DNA of 64,000 nt from Bradyrhizobium sp. B124 (GTDB lineage Bacteria > Pseudomonadota > Alphaproteobacteria > Rhizobiales > Xanthobacteraceae): contig NZ_CP152413.1 in the NCBI RefSeq assembly GCF_038967635.1, positions 9,105,801 to 9,169,800 of the forward strand. Direction: 5' to 3'. This document shows positions 44,626-53,343 of the stretch, piece by piece; within the stretch, counting starts at the first letter, position 1, and each line of letters opens with the position of its first letter. The notes beneath the pieces were generated by a model. The model was not told where the DNA came from. It worked only from the letters and a program-made list of their open reading frames with translations, and made no database searches. The translations under genes and the position numbers were made by a program.

Positions 44626-45884
44626 GCGGCAGCCGTCGCGCGGCCGGGGCGGACAATACCGGCTGCGACCCACCGGTCGAAGATGCCGAGCACGGTTTCA
44701 TTGAACGCCGCGCTGTTGATGTGATCCTTGATCTCGTGCAACTCGACCGGCGGCCGGACCGCCGACCGCATCGCGTCGACGAAGGCGGCGAGGGCGTCGG
44801 GGTCGTGCAAAGCCTCGCCTTCGCGGTCCCATTGCTGGATACCGCCGGCGGGCAGCACGAAGGCGACGGGCGCGCTGGCGCCGGCCAGCTTCTCCGCAAT
44901 CGCGTGGGCGATCCGGCGGCGATCGGCGGCTCCCGATGTCGCCGATGCGAGCAGCCGGTTGTGTGCGTGGAACGGCCGATCCGATAGCTCGTTCGGAATC
45001 CCAAGCCACGCCGGGAAGTCGACCATGTCGACCGCGCCGGGGGCGACGATCTGCGGAATGCCGGCTCTGCCCGCGTTCTCCAGCCGGTCGGCGCCTGAAT
45101 TGACCACCGAGCCGGTGAGCTGATTGGCGACCTCCTGCAGGCTGAGGTCCAGCACCGCGGCAAAGCCGCCCTGGGCTGCAATCGACTCCATGGCACGGCC
45201 TCCCATGCCGGTGGTGTGGAAGACGACCACCTCGTAGCCGCGCTGCTCGAGCTGCGGCTTGAGCTCCACCATGTAGCGCAGGCAGCTCTTGCCGAGCGAG
45301 GTGATCGCAACGACCGGCCGGTCCTGGCTCGGCTTGATCGCGCTCTTCGCGGCGCCGACGATCGCGCCGCAGGCCTGCGACAGCACGGCGGTGCAGGTGC
45401 CGTTGAGCCCATAGAGGCCGCCGGCCCACAGGATCATCATCAGATCGGCAGCGACGCGCTCGGGCGGGATCAGATGCGAGAAGGCGACGGTCGAGACGAT
45501 CAACTTCGGCAGGCCGAGCGGCAGCGCCTGCGCGACGTCGAGCGCGAGGTCGGTTCCCATCGTGCCGCCGATCGCGATCACGCCGTCGATAGCATCGCGC
45601 GCCGCAAGCTCGCGCGCCAGATTTGCAGCGCCAACGGCCATGAGGGACATCGCGGAGTTTTCGTCGCCGCTCGATGCAATCGCCGCGATCGTGGTCTGCG
45701 CAGCGGAGGCCACCGCGTGCTTGTCATGTGCGGGTTGATACGGCGGATCGCCGAGCACGCTGATGTCCATCATGATCGTGCTGCCGCCGGCGCGCGCGAT
45801 GCACGCGCTCATGAACAGCAGTTCGTCGGCCTTGGTGTCTCCAGTGCCGATCAGAAGAATACGGGGCTGCGTGATCTCGGGCAT
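44622..45884 (-). CDS. Tm-1-like/UPF0261 family protein
   Basis: The 420-residue protein has the two-part Tm-1-like layout. An N-terminal ATP-binding domain (ILLIGTGDTKADELLFM, then GVIAIGGTMGTDLALDVAQA and IVSTVAFSHLIPPE) is followed by a C-terminal phosphoenolpyruvate-hydrolase-like domain (VVVFHTTGMGGRAMESI, then QLTGSVVNSGADRLENAG and FVLPAGGIQQWD). The plant relative Tm-1 inhibits a viral replicase, but the bacterial role is not known to me. It starts a minus-strand run with the HAD hydrolase and aminotransferase and diverges from the aldehyde dehydrogenase, suggesting metabolic rather than defensive use. Confidence 0.85.
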   Translation of the reverse strand: MPEITQPRILLIGTGDTKADELLFMSACIARAGGSTIMMDISVLGDPPYQPAHDKHAVASAAQTTIAAIASSGDENSAMSLMAVGAANLARELAARDAIDGVIAIGGTMGTDLALDVAQALPLGLPKLIVSTVAFSHLIPPERVAADLMMILWAGGLYGLNGTCTAVLSQACGAIVGAAKSAIKPSQDRPVVAITSLGKSCLRYMVELKPQLEQRGYEVVVFHTTGMGGRAMESIAAQGGFAAVLDLSLQEVANQLTGSVVNSGADRLENAGRAGIPQIVAPGAVDMVDFPAWLGIPNELSDRPFHAHNRLLASATSGAADRRRIAHAIAEKLAGASAPVAFVLPAGGIQQWDREGEALHDPDALAAFVDAMRSAVRPPVELHEIKDHINSAAFNETVLGIFDRWVAAGIVRPGRATAAA

Positions 45885-46017
45885 GACCTTCGGCTCGCCG
45901 GCGGCGTGAGGGATGTGGACAAGGTGGTTTGCACCCAGCGGGCAGGGCGTTCGGCCATCGTGCGATCACGCTATGAGGGCGCTGGCCGCGGCGACATCCA
46001 CCTATCGGTTGATTGCT

Positions 46018-46036
46018 GCCAAAGCCTTGATTTGGC
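46018..46036. promoter_or_regulatory. Palindrome in UPF0261/ALDH divergent region
   Basis: GCCAAA (46018-46023) and TTTGGC (46031-46036) are exact inverted arms with a 7-base spacer, 66 bases ahead of the aldehyde-dehydrogenase ATG. It is a plausible dimeric-repressor site. No regulator gene is adjacent, so the partner is unknown. Confidence 0.35.
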
Positions 46037-46102
46037 GAGGATTGCGCCATGCCAGCGGTCTCCGGTCGGGAGCCGCTTTTGTCACCGTCACAATGATCCC
46101 GC

Positions 46103-47587
46103 ATGCAGCAAGCCCAGATCGATCTGTTACGCTCGGCCGCCATTCCGGCCCAGCAGCTCTTCATCGGCGGCCGGCCGGCGCAGACGGTTGGCGGGGCACG
46201 GCTCGATGTGGTGTCGCCGATCGACGGCCGGGTGCTGACGACCATTGCAGACGGCGATGCGGCCGATGTCGACCTTGCGGTGAAGCGGGCGCGGCAGGCC
46301 TTCGAGCAGGGAAGCTGGTCGCGCGCGGCACCTGCGCAGCGCAAGAAAGTGCTGCTGCGGTTCGCCGATCTGATCGAGCAGCACGCGCTCGAGATCGCGG
46401 TGCTCGGTGTGCGCGACAACGGCACCGAGATCGGCATGGCCTACAAGGCCGAACCGCTGTCGGCGGCCGGCACCGTCAGGTACTACGCCGAGGCGATCGA
46501 CAAGGTGTATGGCGAGATCGCGCCGACCTCAGGTGACGTGCTCGGGCTCGTGCATCGCGAACCGCTCGGCGTCGTCGGCGTGATCGTGCCGTGGAATTTC
46601 CCGCTGATGATCGGGGCGTGGAAGATCGGTCCGGCGCTCGCCGCGGGAAATTCGGTCGTGGTCAAGCCGCCGGAGCTGGCGTCGCTCACGCTGCTGCGGC
46701 TTGCCGAGCTTGCGACCGAGGCAGGCCTGCCGGACGGCGTGCTCAACGTCGTCACCGGCCGCGGCGCATCGGCCGGCGAGGCGCTCGCGCTGCATATGGA
46801 TGTCGATGTGCTCGCCTTCACCGGCTCGGGCGCGGTCGGCCGGCGGCTGCTGGAATGCTCGGCGCGGTCGAACCTGAAGCGGGTTCATCTCGAGCTGGGC
46901 GGCAAGTCGCCCAATATCGTCTTCGCGGATGTGCCCGACATCAAGCATGCGGCCAAGGTGTCCGCGAATGGCATCTTCAGGAATTCGGGCCAGGTCTGCG
47001 TGGCGGGCTCGCGGCTGCTGGTGCAGTCCGCGATCTATGACCGCTTCATGGATGCGCTGCTTGACGCCACCGCAAAGCTCAGGGTCGGTGATCCCCTCGA
47101 TCTGACGTCGGATATCGGCGCCATCTCGAGCCAGGTGCAGTTGCGGAAGAACCTGAATGCGGTTGCCCGCGCGGAAGCGCAAGGTGCGAAGCGGCTGATC
47201 GGCGGAGAGCAGATCCGCGTCGAGAGCGGCGGCAACTTCATGGCGCCCGCGATCCTCACCGAGGTGACGCCATCGATGGAGGTCTGGCGCGAGGAGGTGT
47301 TCGGCCCGGTGTTGGCGGTCACGCGGTTCGACGGCGAGGAGGATGCCACAGCCCTCGCCAACGCGACGCCCTATGGACTTGCATCGGCGGTGTGGACCGG
47401 AAGTCTGTCGACGGCGCATCGCATGGTGCGCGCCATCAGGGCCGGCGTCGTGCACGTCAACGCCTATGGCGGCGCCGATATTACGGTGCCGCTCGGCGGC
47501 TTCAGGCAATCCGGCTTCGGACGCGACAAGTCGCTCCATGCCCTCGACGCCTATACCGACCTCAAGACCGCCTGGATCGCGCTATGA
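46103..47587 (+). CDS. NAD(P)-dependent aldehyde dehydrogenase
   Basis: The 494-residue enzyme has the ALDH active site: Asn165 (VPWNFPL), Glu264 in LELGGKSPN, the cofactor loop FTGSGAVGRRLL and the nucleophile Cys299 (NSGQVCVAGSRL), with EEVFGPVLAVTRF near the C-terminus. The overall pattern fits the betaine or gamma-glutamyl-gamma-aminobutyraldehyde (PuuC-like) group. It would oxidise amino-aldehydes such as those made by amine oxidase or transaminases. The stop overlaps the next ATG by four bases (ATGA). Substrate is inferred from neighbours. Confidence 0.92.
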   Translation: MQQAQIDLLRSAAIPAQQLFIGGRPAQTVGGARLDVVSPIDGRVLTTIADGDAADVDLAVKRARQAFEQGSWSRAAPAQRKKVLLRFADLIEQHALEIAVLGVRDNGTEIGMAYKAEPLSAAGTVRYYAEAIDKVYGEIAPTSGDVLGLVHREPLGVVGVIVPWNFPLMIGAWKIGPALAAGNSVVVKPPELASLTLLRLAELATEAGLPDGVLNVVTGRGASAGEALALHMDVDVLAFTGSGAVGRRLLECSARSNLKRVHLELGGKSPNIVFADVPDIKHAAKVSANGIFRNSGQVCVAGSRLLVQSAIYDRFMDALLDATAKLRVGDPLDLTSDIGAISSQVQLRKNLNAVARAEAQGAKRLIGGEQIRVESGGNFMAPAILTEVTPSMEVWREEVFGPVLAVTRFDGEEDATALANATPYGLASAVWTGSLSTAHRMVRAIRAGVVHVNAYGGADITVPLGGFRQSGFGRDKSLHALDAYTDLKTAWIAL

Positions 47588-48972
47588 CATCAGCTACTAC
47601 TGAGCGCGCAGGCGTTCTGAACCGCTTGCTCGATGCCGAGCAGGAACGTTTCCGGGCGCTGCATCCGCGCTCGGCGGCGGCCTGGCAGCACGGCAGGCAG
47701 CACTACCTCTATGGCGGCCCGTCGCACTGGATGCGGCGCTGGGCCGGCGGCTTTCCGATCTATGCCGATGAGGCGCACGGCGCGCATATCCGGGACATCG
47801 ACGGCCGCGACTATATCGATTTCTGCCTCGGTGACACCGGCGGCATGTGTGGCCACGCGCCGGAGGCGGTGACGGAAGCCGCGCTGCATCAGCTCAAGCG
47901 TGGCGCGACCATGATGCTGCCGACGGAGGACAGCCTCTGGGTCGGCGCCGAGTTGTCGCGTCGCTTCGGCCCGAAATACTGGACGCTGATGACGTCGGCG
48001 ACCGACGCCAACCGCGCCGCGATCCGCATCTCGCGCATGATCACCGGCCGGCGCAAGGTGCTGGTGTTCTCCGGCTGCTACCACGGCGGCGTCGAGGAGG
48101 CGCATGTCGAGATCCGCGACGGCTGCGTCGGCCTGCGCAACATGATCCATCCCAACGGCATCGATCATGATGCCGTGAGCCGGGTGGTCGAATTCAACGA
48201 TGTCGTGGCACTCGAGGCGGCACTGGCGCAGGGCGATGTCGCCTGCGTGCTGACCGAGCCGCTGATGACGAATTTCGGCATGATCCCGGTCGACCCTGGT
48301 TTCCACCAGGCGTTGCGCGACCTGACCCGCCGCGCCGGTACCGTGCTCATCATCGACGAGACCCATACGCTGTCGTGCGGGCCGGGCGGCTACACGGAAA
48401 GTCACGGGCTCGAGCCCGACATCTTCGTCGCCGGCAAGGCCATCGCGGGCGGTATCCCCGCTGGCGTATTCGGTCTCAGCCAGGACATCGCCGAGCGGCT
48501 CTGGAAGCTCGTCCCCCACGTCAATCCGCGCGAGCGGCAGTCCGCACATCTTGGTTTCGGCGGCACGCTCGCCGGCAATGCGCTGACGGTCGCCACCATG
48601 CGCGCGGTGCTGGAGAAGGTCCTGACCTCAGCGAATTACGAGCGGATGATCGGAACCGCGACCTGGCTCGCGCAGGAGGCGCGCCGGCTGATCGAGGCGG
48701 CCGGGCTGCCCTGGCACGTCACCCAGATCGGCGCGCGTGCCGAGATCATGTTCATGCCACGACCGCCGCGCAGCGGTGCCGACGTCATTGCCGGCCGGCA
48801 ACCCGATCTTGAGACCTTGCTGCATGCGTTCTACATGAACGAGGGCATTCTGGTGACGCCGTTCCACACCATGCTGCTGATGTGTCCGGCGACCTCGGGG
48901 CGGGACGTGGACAAGCACACAACGGTGTTGGCGCAGTTCATCGATCTGCTGCGCGGCGCGGGAGCAATCTGA
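47584..48972 (+). CDS. Class III aminotransferase (glutamate-1-semialdehyde-aminomutase-like)
   Basis: The 462-residue PLP enzyme has the class III core with Asp259 (LIIDETHTLSCGPGGY) and Lys285 (FVAGKAIAGGIPAGVFG), plus FSGCYHGGVEEAHV and GFGGTLAGNALTVATM. The ETHTL pattern and Gly-rich loop are like glutamate-1-semialdehyde aminomutases, but the longer N-terminus (HYLYGGPSHWMRRWAGGFPI) and the SATDANRAAIRISR loop set it apart from HemL. It is therefore more likely a catabolic transaminase. Translationally coupled at both ends: a 4-base overlap with ALDH and a 1-base overlap with the SDR. An upstream in-frame extension to 47392 is rejected as ALDH shadow. Confidence 0.88.
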   Translation: MTSATTERAGVLNRLLDAEQERFRALHPRSAAAWQHGRQHYLYGGPSHWMRRWAGGFPIYADEAHGAHIRDIDGRDYIDFCLGDTGGMCGHAPEAVTEAALHQLKRGATMMLPTEDSLWVGAELSRRFGPKYWTLMTSATDANRAAIRISRMITGRRKVLVFSGCYHGGVEEAHVEIRDGCVGLRNMIHPNGIDHDAVSRVVEFNDVVALEAALAQGDVACVLTEPLMTNFGMIPVDPGFHQALRDLTRRAGTVLIIDETHTLSCGPGGYTESHGLEPDIFVAGKAIAGGIPAGVFGLSQDIAERLWKLVPHVNPRERQSAHLGFGGTLAGNALTVATMRAVLEKVLTSANYERMIGTATWLAQEARRLIEAAGLPWHVTQIGARAEIMFMPRPPRSGADVIAGRQPDLETLLHAFYMNEGILVTPFHTMLLMCPATSGRDVDKHTTVLAQFIDLLRGAGAI

Positions 48973-49769
48973 TGCAGGCGCTTCCGTTCAATCTCGACGG
49001 CCGGGTCGCCATCATCACCGGCGGCGGCCGCGGGATCGGTGCGGCCATTGTCGGGCGCCTTGCGCAGGCGGGTGCCACCGTGGTGATCGCCAACCGGACG
49101 CTCGATGTGGCCGAGGCACTGGCGCAAGAACTCGCTGACGACGGACGAGCCGCGCATTGCGTGCCGTTTGACAGGCTCGATCGCAGCAGCTTGCGTGCGA
49201 TGATTGACGATGTCGCCGCCAAGTTCGGCCGGCTCGATATCGTCGTGCACAATGCCGGCGGTTGTCCGTGGGCCTCGCTTGACGAGCTCGACGAAGTCAA
49301 GCTTGACGAGACGCTGGCGCTGAACCTCAACGCCGGCATCTGGCTCGCACAGGCTGCAATTCCGCATATGCGCGCCAACCGGTTCGGACGCATTCTCGTG
49401 ACATCCTCGGTCTCGGCGCGCGTCGCGATGGGCGGCGGCGCGCATTACTCGGCGGCGAAGGCCGGTGTGAACGCGTTCATCCGCGGCGCCGCCTTCGAGC
49501 TTGCGCGCGACGGCATCACGGTCAACGGCGTCGAAGCCGGCTTCATCGAGAAGCCGGGCCGCGGCACCATGAGCGCGCCGGAGAACAAGGCGAAACTCGA
49601 ACGCTTCATCCCGATGGGGCACATGGGGAGCGCGGACGACATCGCCTGCGCGATGCTCTATCTCGCCTCCACTGAGGCCAAATATGTCACCGGGCAGACC
49701 ATCGTCGTCGACGGCGGCTCGACGCTGCCGGAGACCGGATTTGCCGTCGAACGGCAGTGGGGGCTCTAG
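48972..49769 (+). CDS. Short-chain dehydrogenase/reductase (SDR copy 2)
   Basis: The 265-residue classical SDR has TGGGRGIG, HNAGG, Ser in VTSSVSA, Tyr-x-x-x-Lys as YSAAK, and YVTGQTIVVDGG at the C-terminus. Its Arg in IANRT after strand beta-2 suggests NADP use. It lies at the end of the ALDH-aminotransferase unit (TGATG overlap). It probably converts a hydroxy or keto intermediate of the same pathway. A palindromic element follows the TAG directly. Confidence 0.9.
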   Translation: MQALPFNLDGRVAIITGGGRGIGAAIVGRLAQAGATVVIANRTLDVAEALAQELADDGRAAHCVPFDRLDRSSLRAMIDDVAAKFGRLDIVVHNAGGCPWASLDELDEVKLDETLALNLNAGIWLAQAAIPHMRANRFGRILVTSSVSARVAMGGGAHYSAAKAGVNAFIRGAAFELARDGITVNGVEAGFIEKPGRGTMSAPENKAKLERFIPMGHMGSADDIACAMLYLASTEAKYVTGQTIVVDGGSTLPETGFAVERQWGL

Positions 49770-49818
49770 ATGAGCATGATCCTTTCGGAAGACCGGTTTC
49801 CATTTTTCCGGATCATGC
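49770..49818. repeat. Palindromic intergenic element, copy 3 (GCATGATC type, diverged)
   Basis: GCATGATCC (49774-49782) pairs with GGATCATGC (49810-49818); between them CGGAA and TTCCG-like inner arms remain. It follows the SDR stop at once and ends 4 bases before the next ATG, so the hairpin would cover the ribosome-binding region of the downstream SDR. Related to 35374-35420. Confidence 0.72.
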
Positions 49819-49822
49819 CCTG

Positions 49823-50593
49823 ATGCCGCGGCTGGACGGAAAGACCGCGCTGGTGACAGGCGCAGCCACGGGGATCGGCCGGGCCACGGCTTCACTGCTC
49901 GCATTGAGCGGCGCGCGTGTCGTGCTGTTCGGCCTCGGTGAGGCTGAGTTGCAAGCAGCCGCGGCGGAGTGCGGCGGGCAGGCGGTCCATGGCGACGTCA
50001 CGCGTCCGGACGACATTGCCAACGCCGTCGCCGCCTGCGGCGCGTGGCTCGATATCGTCGTCAACGCCGCCGGCCTGATCGTGCCGGATCGGCCCGCCAG
50101 CATCTCCGACGAGGTCTGGGCCAGGACGCTCGATGTCAACCTCACGGGGACCATGCGGGTCTGCCGGGCATCCCTGCCGCTGCTCCAGCAGCGTGGCGGC
50201 GCGATCGTCAACATCGCCTCGGTTGCCGCGTTCAATGCCAGCCCGGACAGCGCAAGCTACGCCGCCAGCAAGGCGGCCGTCGTCGCCTACACGCGTTCGC
50301 TGGCCTACGCCCACGGCGCCGACGGCATTCGCGCCAACGCCGTGGCGCCCGGCTGGGTGCGGACGCCGATGAGCGCCTATGAAATGCAGCTGCTCGCGGA
50401 CCAGAATGGCACCACGCCCGACGCCGAGTTTCGCGGCGTCGAACGGCGGATCGCACTCGGACGGATGGCCGAGCCCGCCGAGATCGCGGCATGCTGCCTG
50501 TTCCTCGCTTCCGACGAGGCGTCCTTCGTGACCGGAGCGGTGCTGGTCGCCGACGGCGGCGGCCGCTCGCCGACGCAAAACCGCGCCGTGTAG
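49823..50593 (+). CDS. Short-chain dehydrogenase/reductase (SDR copy 3)
   Basis: The 256-residue SDR has TGAATGIG, VNAAG, Ser in NIASVAA, YAASK and FVTGAVLVADGG. Gly in FGLGEAEL after beta-2 leaves cofactor choice open. It is not closely similar to SDR copy 2 despite adjacency. No ribosome-binding site precedes ATG 49823; the space is occupied by a palindrome. The frame continues upstream to 49757 through the palindrome, but that part is non-conserved. It may be poorly translated unless coupled to the upstream gene. Confidence 0.86.
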   Translation: MPRLDGKTALVTGAATGIGRATASLLALSGARVVLFGLGEAELQAAAAECGGQAVHGDVTRPDDIANAVAACGAWLDIVVNAAGLIVPDRPASISDEVWARTLDVNLTGTMRVCRASLPLLQQRGGAIVNIASVAAFNASPDSASYAASKAAVVAYTRSLAYAHGADGIRANAVAPGWVRTPMSAYEMQLLADQNGTTPDAEFRGVERRIALGRMAEPAEIAACCLFLASDEASFVTGAVLVADGGGRSPTQNRAV

Positions 50594-50733
50594 GGCCTCG
50601 TTTCGAAGCAATCGGAACGTGGCACGAGAAGCGGCCGCGGCAATGATGACTGACTTGTTCAAACGCCCTGAATCGTGCCGCGCTCGCCTCTCCAGCCGAT
50701 CTCCGCCGGCGACGTGGGCAGGCGGCCGCAACG

Positions 50734-51270
50734 TCACTCCGGCGCGATCGGGTGCGCTGGACGCTCGATCGATGACCTGAGGCTCTCGAGTTCAACGAAG
50801 GCATCGGCGTGTCTGCGAAGCTCATCGGCGATCATCGGAGGCTTCGTTCGGATGCTGGAAACGACGGTGACACGCACGCCCATCCGCCTGACAGCGTCGA
50901 CAACGGCTCGCAGGTCACCATCGCCGGAGAACACGAACGCATGGTCGATGCGGTGCGCGATCTCCATTGCGTCGACCGCGAGGTCGATGCCGATGCTGCG
51001 CTTCATTCGCCGCCGTCCCTCGCCGTCGTCGTGCTGCTTGGCGGCCTTTCTCCTCACTGCATATCCGTTGTAATCGAGCCAATCCACCAGCGGCCGAAGG
51101 CTGCTGAATTCGTCGTCGTCCCTCACGACCGTGTAGAAATAAGCACGGACGATTTGCCCATGCTTGCCGAACTCCGAGAGCAATCGCCGGAAGTCGACTT
51201 CAAAGCCGAGGTTCTTGACCGTGGTATGAAGATTCGCGCCGTCAATAAATAGTGCAATGCGATCGGTCAT
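50734..51270 (-). CDS. NYN-domain (LabA/DUF88-type) putative ribonuclease
   Basis: The 178-residue protein has the NYN/PIN-like acidic active site: Asp10 (ALFIDGANL), Asp96 (GIDLAVDAM), Asp117 and Asp119 (FSGDGDLRAVVDAV). An RAYFYTVV strand and a DWLDYNGYAV segment are typical of LabA proteins. These are predicted metal-dependent RNA nucleases. I use ATG 51270, since the fold starts there; in-frame extension to 51348 is Lys/Arg-rich and non-conserved. It converges with SDR copy 3 and has no operon partner. Confidence 0.88.
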   Translation of the reverse strand: MTDRIALFIDGANLHTTVKNLGFEVDFRRLLSEFGKHGQIVRAYFYTVVRDDDEFSSLRPLVDWLDYNGYAVRRKAAKQHDDGEGRRRMKRSIGIDLAVDAMEIAHRIDHAFVFSGDGDLRAVVDAVRRMGVRVTVVSSIRTKPPMIADELRRHADAFVELESLRSSIERPAHPIAPE

Positions 51271-51544
51271 CCCAAATCCCCATGACGCCCGGATCATTTG
51301 CCTTTTTGCTTTTCGTTCTAAGAATTTCTTGAGCGCATCGGGCGCCACTTAATGTCTTCGCTTAAATCACTTATCCAAAGGCAAGGGCTCGGTCGGGAAA
51401 AAGCACAACGCGAGCGACGCGATCATCACTCTGATCGTGCGCTTATTGATAAAGATGCCTAAGGCACACGGGATCCGAGTGCGGACGAACCAGTGCACGT
51501 TGAACAATGATGCTGCCGGCCCCCCGACGTGCACACACGTTCAG
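51271..51544. other. Intergenic, no supportable gene
   Basis: The promoter region of the NYN gene plus sequence in which I see no domain, tRNA or obvious repeat. Base composition is less GC-rich than the catabolic genes to the left. Confidence 0.4.
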
Positions 51545-52072
51545 CTAACAAGAGAATTGCCCGCTATGGCGCTTTGATGGCATCGGTTGCAATGACCGGG
51601 TGTACTTATCTCCAATTCGGATGTCCGTCGGCCCTCGGAACAACAACCCTCGCTTCGTCGGTGAAAGCGTCCGTAGGTGACGGGCAGCAATGCGGCGCAG
51701 CGGTGATAACGGGTCGTCGCGCACAGGGTTACGTAACCAACGAAAATACATCGAAAATTCAATCCAGAGTACCGCCGCGTTTGCTGCTGACGCGATATTT
51801 CGAGATACCACTTTTTCGCAATGCGGGTTTTTTTGCCGGCAGCGAACTTTGCAGGCTAGTCCGAATGACTTTGCGACCCCTGATTGCGCAGACAAGTTTG
51901 GTGTTGCTGGCGGGTGCAACCGCCGCCGCGTGTCTGTTGCGCCGCTCAACAACTCTCTCGCCGTCATCGATAAACGAACCGTCGCGATCGATCCGCTCCC
52001 GTCTTGTGCGGAGGCTCCAGCGACCGAGCCAAACACGAATGCGGTCGCCAAGGCAATTCTTGCAATTTTCAT
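51545..52072 (-). pseudogene. Possible remnant of a small exported protein
   Basis: On the minus strand the frame opening at 52072 starts with a convincing signal peptide (MKIARIALATAFVFGSVAGA, then SAQ). A plausible short mature start (GSIATVRLSMTAREL) follows. After roughly residue 60 the reading becomes Arg/Cys-rich and unlike a folded protein. The intact gene may have been short and lost its stop by frameshift, or the frame may be chance. No family recognised. The region is eroded on both strands. Confidence 0.3.
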
Positions 52073-52170
52073 TCTGGTCGTTTCCGTCCTGCTTTTAATT
52101 GAACAGACTGGAAAAAGGGGCGATTGAGATCGTTCCTAAAGCGAGAATCTCGCCCCGACGCGCAGAACTG

Positions 52171-52485
52171 TCAGCGAATCAACTGGAATAATTCGATGAC
52201 GTCTGTCAGGCGGATCTTCGCTTTGAGTTCATGTTGCACGAGAAGGTGCCGAGTATCTGCGGCGATCTCGTCGCGCTTAATGGGGGCGGACTGGGCGTGG
52301 AACTTTCGCAAGTTCGCCGCGAACTCGCGGGCGACTCCGGCGAGATCTCGAGCAGCTTTCGCGAGATGGGCAGCGGCGTGATCTAACTCTGGGAAAGAGT
52401 TACTACTGAGGGGTATGTGCTGTCGCCCAAATTGGCGTTCTGCAATGTTTCCCCACAGGTCATAAGCTTCTACTTCTATGTTCAC
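52171..52485 (-). CDS. Hypothetical helical protein
   Basis: A 104-residue frame with a believable amphipathic-helix composition (HLAKAARDLAGVAREFAANL, then RHLLVQHELKAKIRLTDVIE). No family recognised, no signal peptide or membrane segment. No strong ribosome-binding site is visible. It sits in a gene-poor zone, so it could be a cargo-type orphan or a chance frame. Confidence 0.35.
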   Translation of the reverse strand: MNIEVEAYDLWGNIAERQFGRQHIPLSSNSFPELDHAAAHLAKAARDLAGVAREFAANLRKFHAQSAPIKRDEIAADTRHLLVQHELKAKIRLTDVIELFQLIR

Positions 52486-52548
52486 CGCCCTGCGGGGCCA
52501 AGGTGAAGCGCGCGATCGACGTTCTCGACGAACCGGCGAAGCTGCCCC

Positions 52549-52668
52549 ATGAGCGATGATGATCTTTCCTCAAAATACGGCTGCGGTTTGGCCGTCTGTT
52601 TGATCGCGGTCGGCCTCTGGCTGCTCATTTTTATCGGCGTCGAGATGGTGAAGCATTACTATGGGTGA
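52549..52668 (+). CDS. 39-residue putative single-pass membrane protein
   Basis: The short frame from ATG 52549 to TGA 52668 encodes a 10-residue acidic head, one hydrophobic segment (GLAVCLIAVGLWLLIFIGVE) and a short basic tail (MVKHYYG). The topology (acidic outside, Lys/His inside, Tyr belt) is that of real small membrane proteins. The ribosome-binding site is weak. No family recognised. A similar-looking small frame lies at 53179. Confidence 0.42.
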   Translation: MSDDDLSSKYGCGLAVCLIAVGLWLLIFIGVEMVKHYYG

Positions 52669-53178
52669 GCGCGATATGCCCGGCCGTGGGGCCGGAAAAA
52701 AGCCGGCTTGGCGAAATTCAAGTAAACCAATTGCGCATTGTCTCAAAGGCGAGTTTGCGGACAATTCGCGAATGGGACGAGCACGCTACACGTCCCCGGA
52801 ACTACAACACCAGCCCGGCAACGGTGCTGGTTTTTTTCAAGCGAAGGTCTTTTGTGGGGTTGCTTCATCCGCACGAATGTCCCGCTCTCATGGACTCGAG
52901 CTGCCCTTGGCGATCGCAACTCCAATTCGGCACGCGCTAGTGGAGCAGTACCCGTCAGATTTGGCCAGCAGGCTGCGACGCCGGGTACAATTTATGCTGC
53001 CGCGGATGTACCGGCGCTCTGCTGAACCGAGACGGCCTGTTTACGGCGCCCGTGCCACGAGCCGACGGAATGACGGCCTCAGCAATGCCAACGCTGCTGA
53101 GGCCGTTTTCGATAGTGGGTCAGTCTGATTGTGGCGGTCGGCGGGAATGGTAACCGGCTCTGGGAGCATTTTGCTTTC

Positions 53179-53343
53179 ATGGGACAGTGGCTAAAAGTGG
53201 CGTTGGTCATTTTCGGCGTGTCGGCCGGATGGATGGTCATTGGTTACTTGATCTTCGATGCTGATGACGCCGATGCCGTCCAAACCACCAAGGCGCACAA
53301 ATCGTATCGTACAAATGGCTTCCAAACGCCCCAGAGACCTTAA
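53179..53343 (+). CDS. Small putative membrane protein (54 residues)
   Basis: From ATG 53179 the frame gives one membrane segment (VALVIFGVSAGWMVIGYLIF) followed by an acidic DADDADA stretch and a polar tail. An upstream GTG at 53131 would add 16 residues. No family recognised. Conservation is needed to separate it from a chance frame. Confidence 0.38.
   Translation: MGQWLKVALVIFGVSAGWMVIGYLIFDADDADAVQTTKAHKSYRTNGFQTPQRP

Noticed and set aside
51529..52127. Plus-strand frames with a hydrophobic C-terminal stretch
   Set aside because: No usable start or domain; the opposite strand carries a better signal-peptide start. Both may be erosion products.
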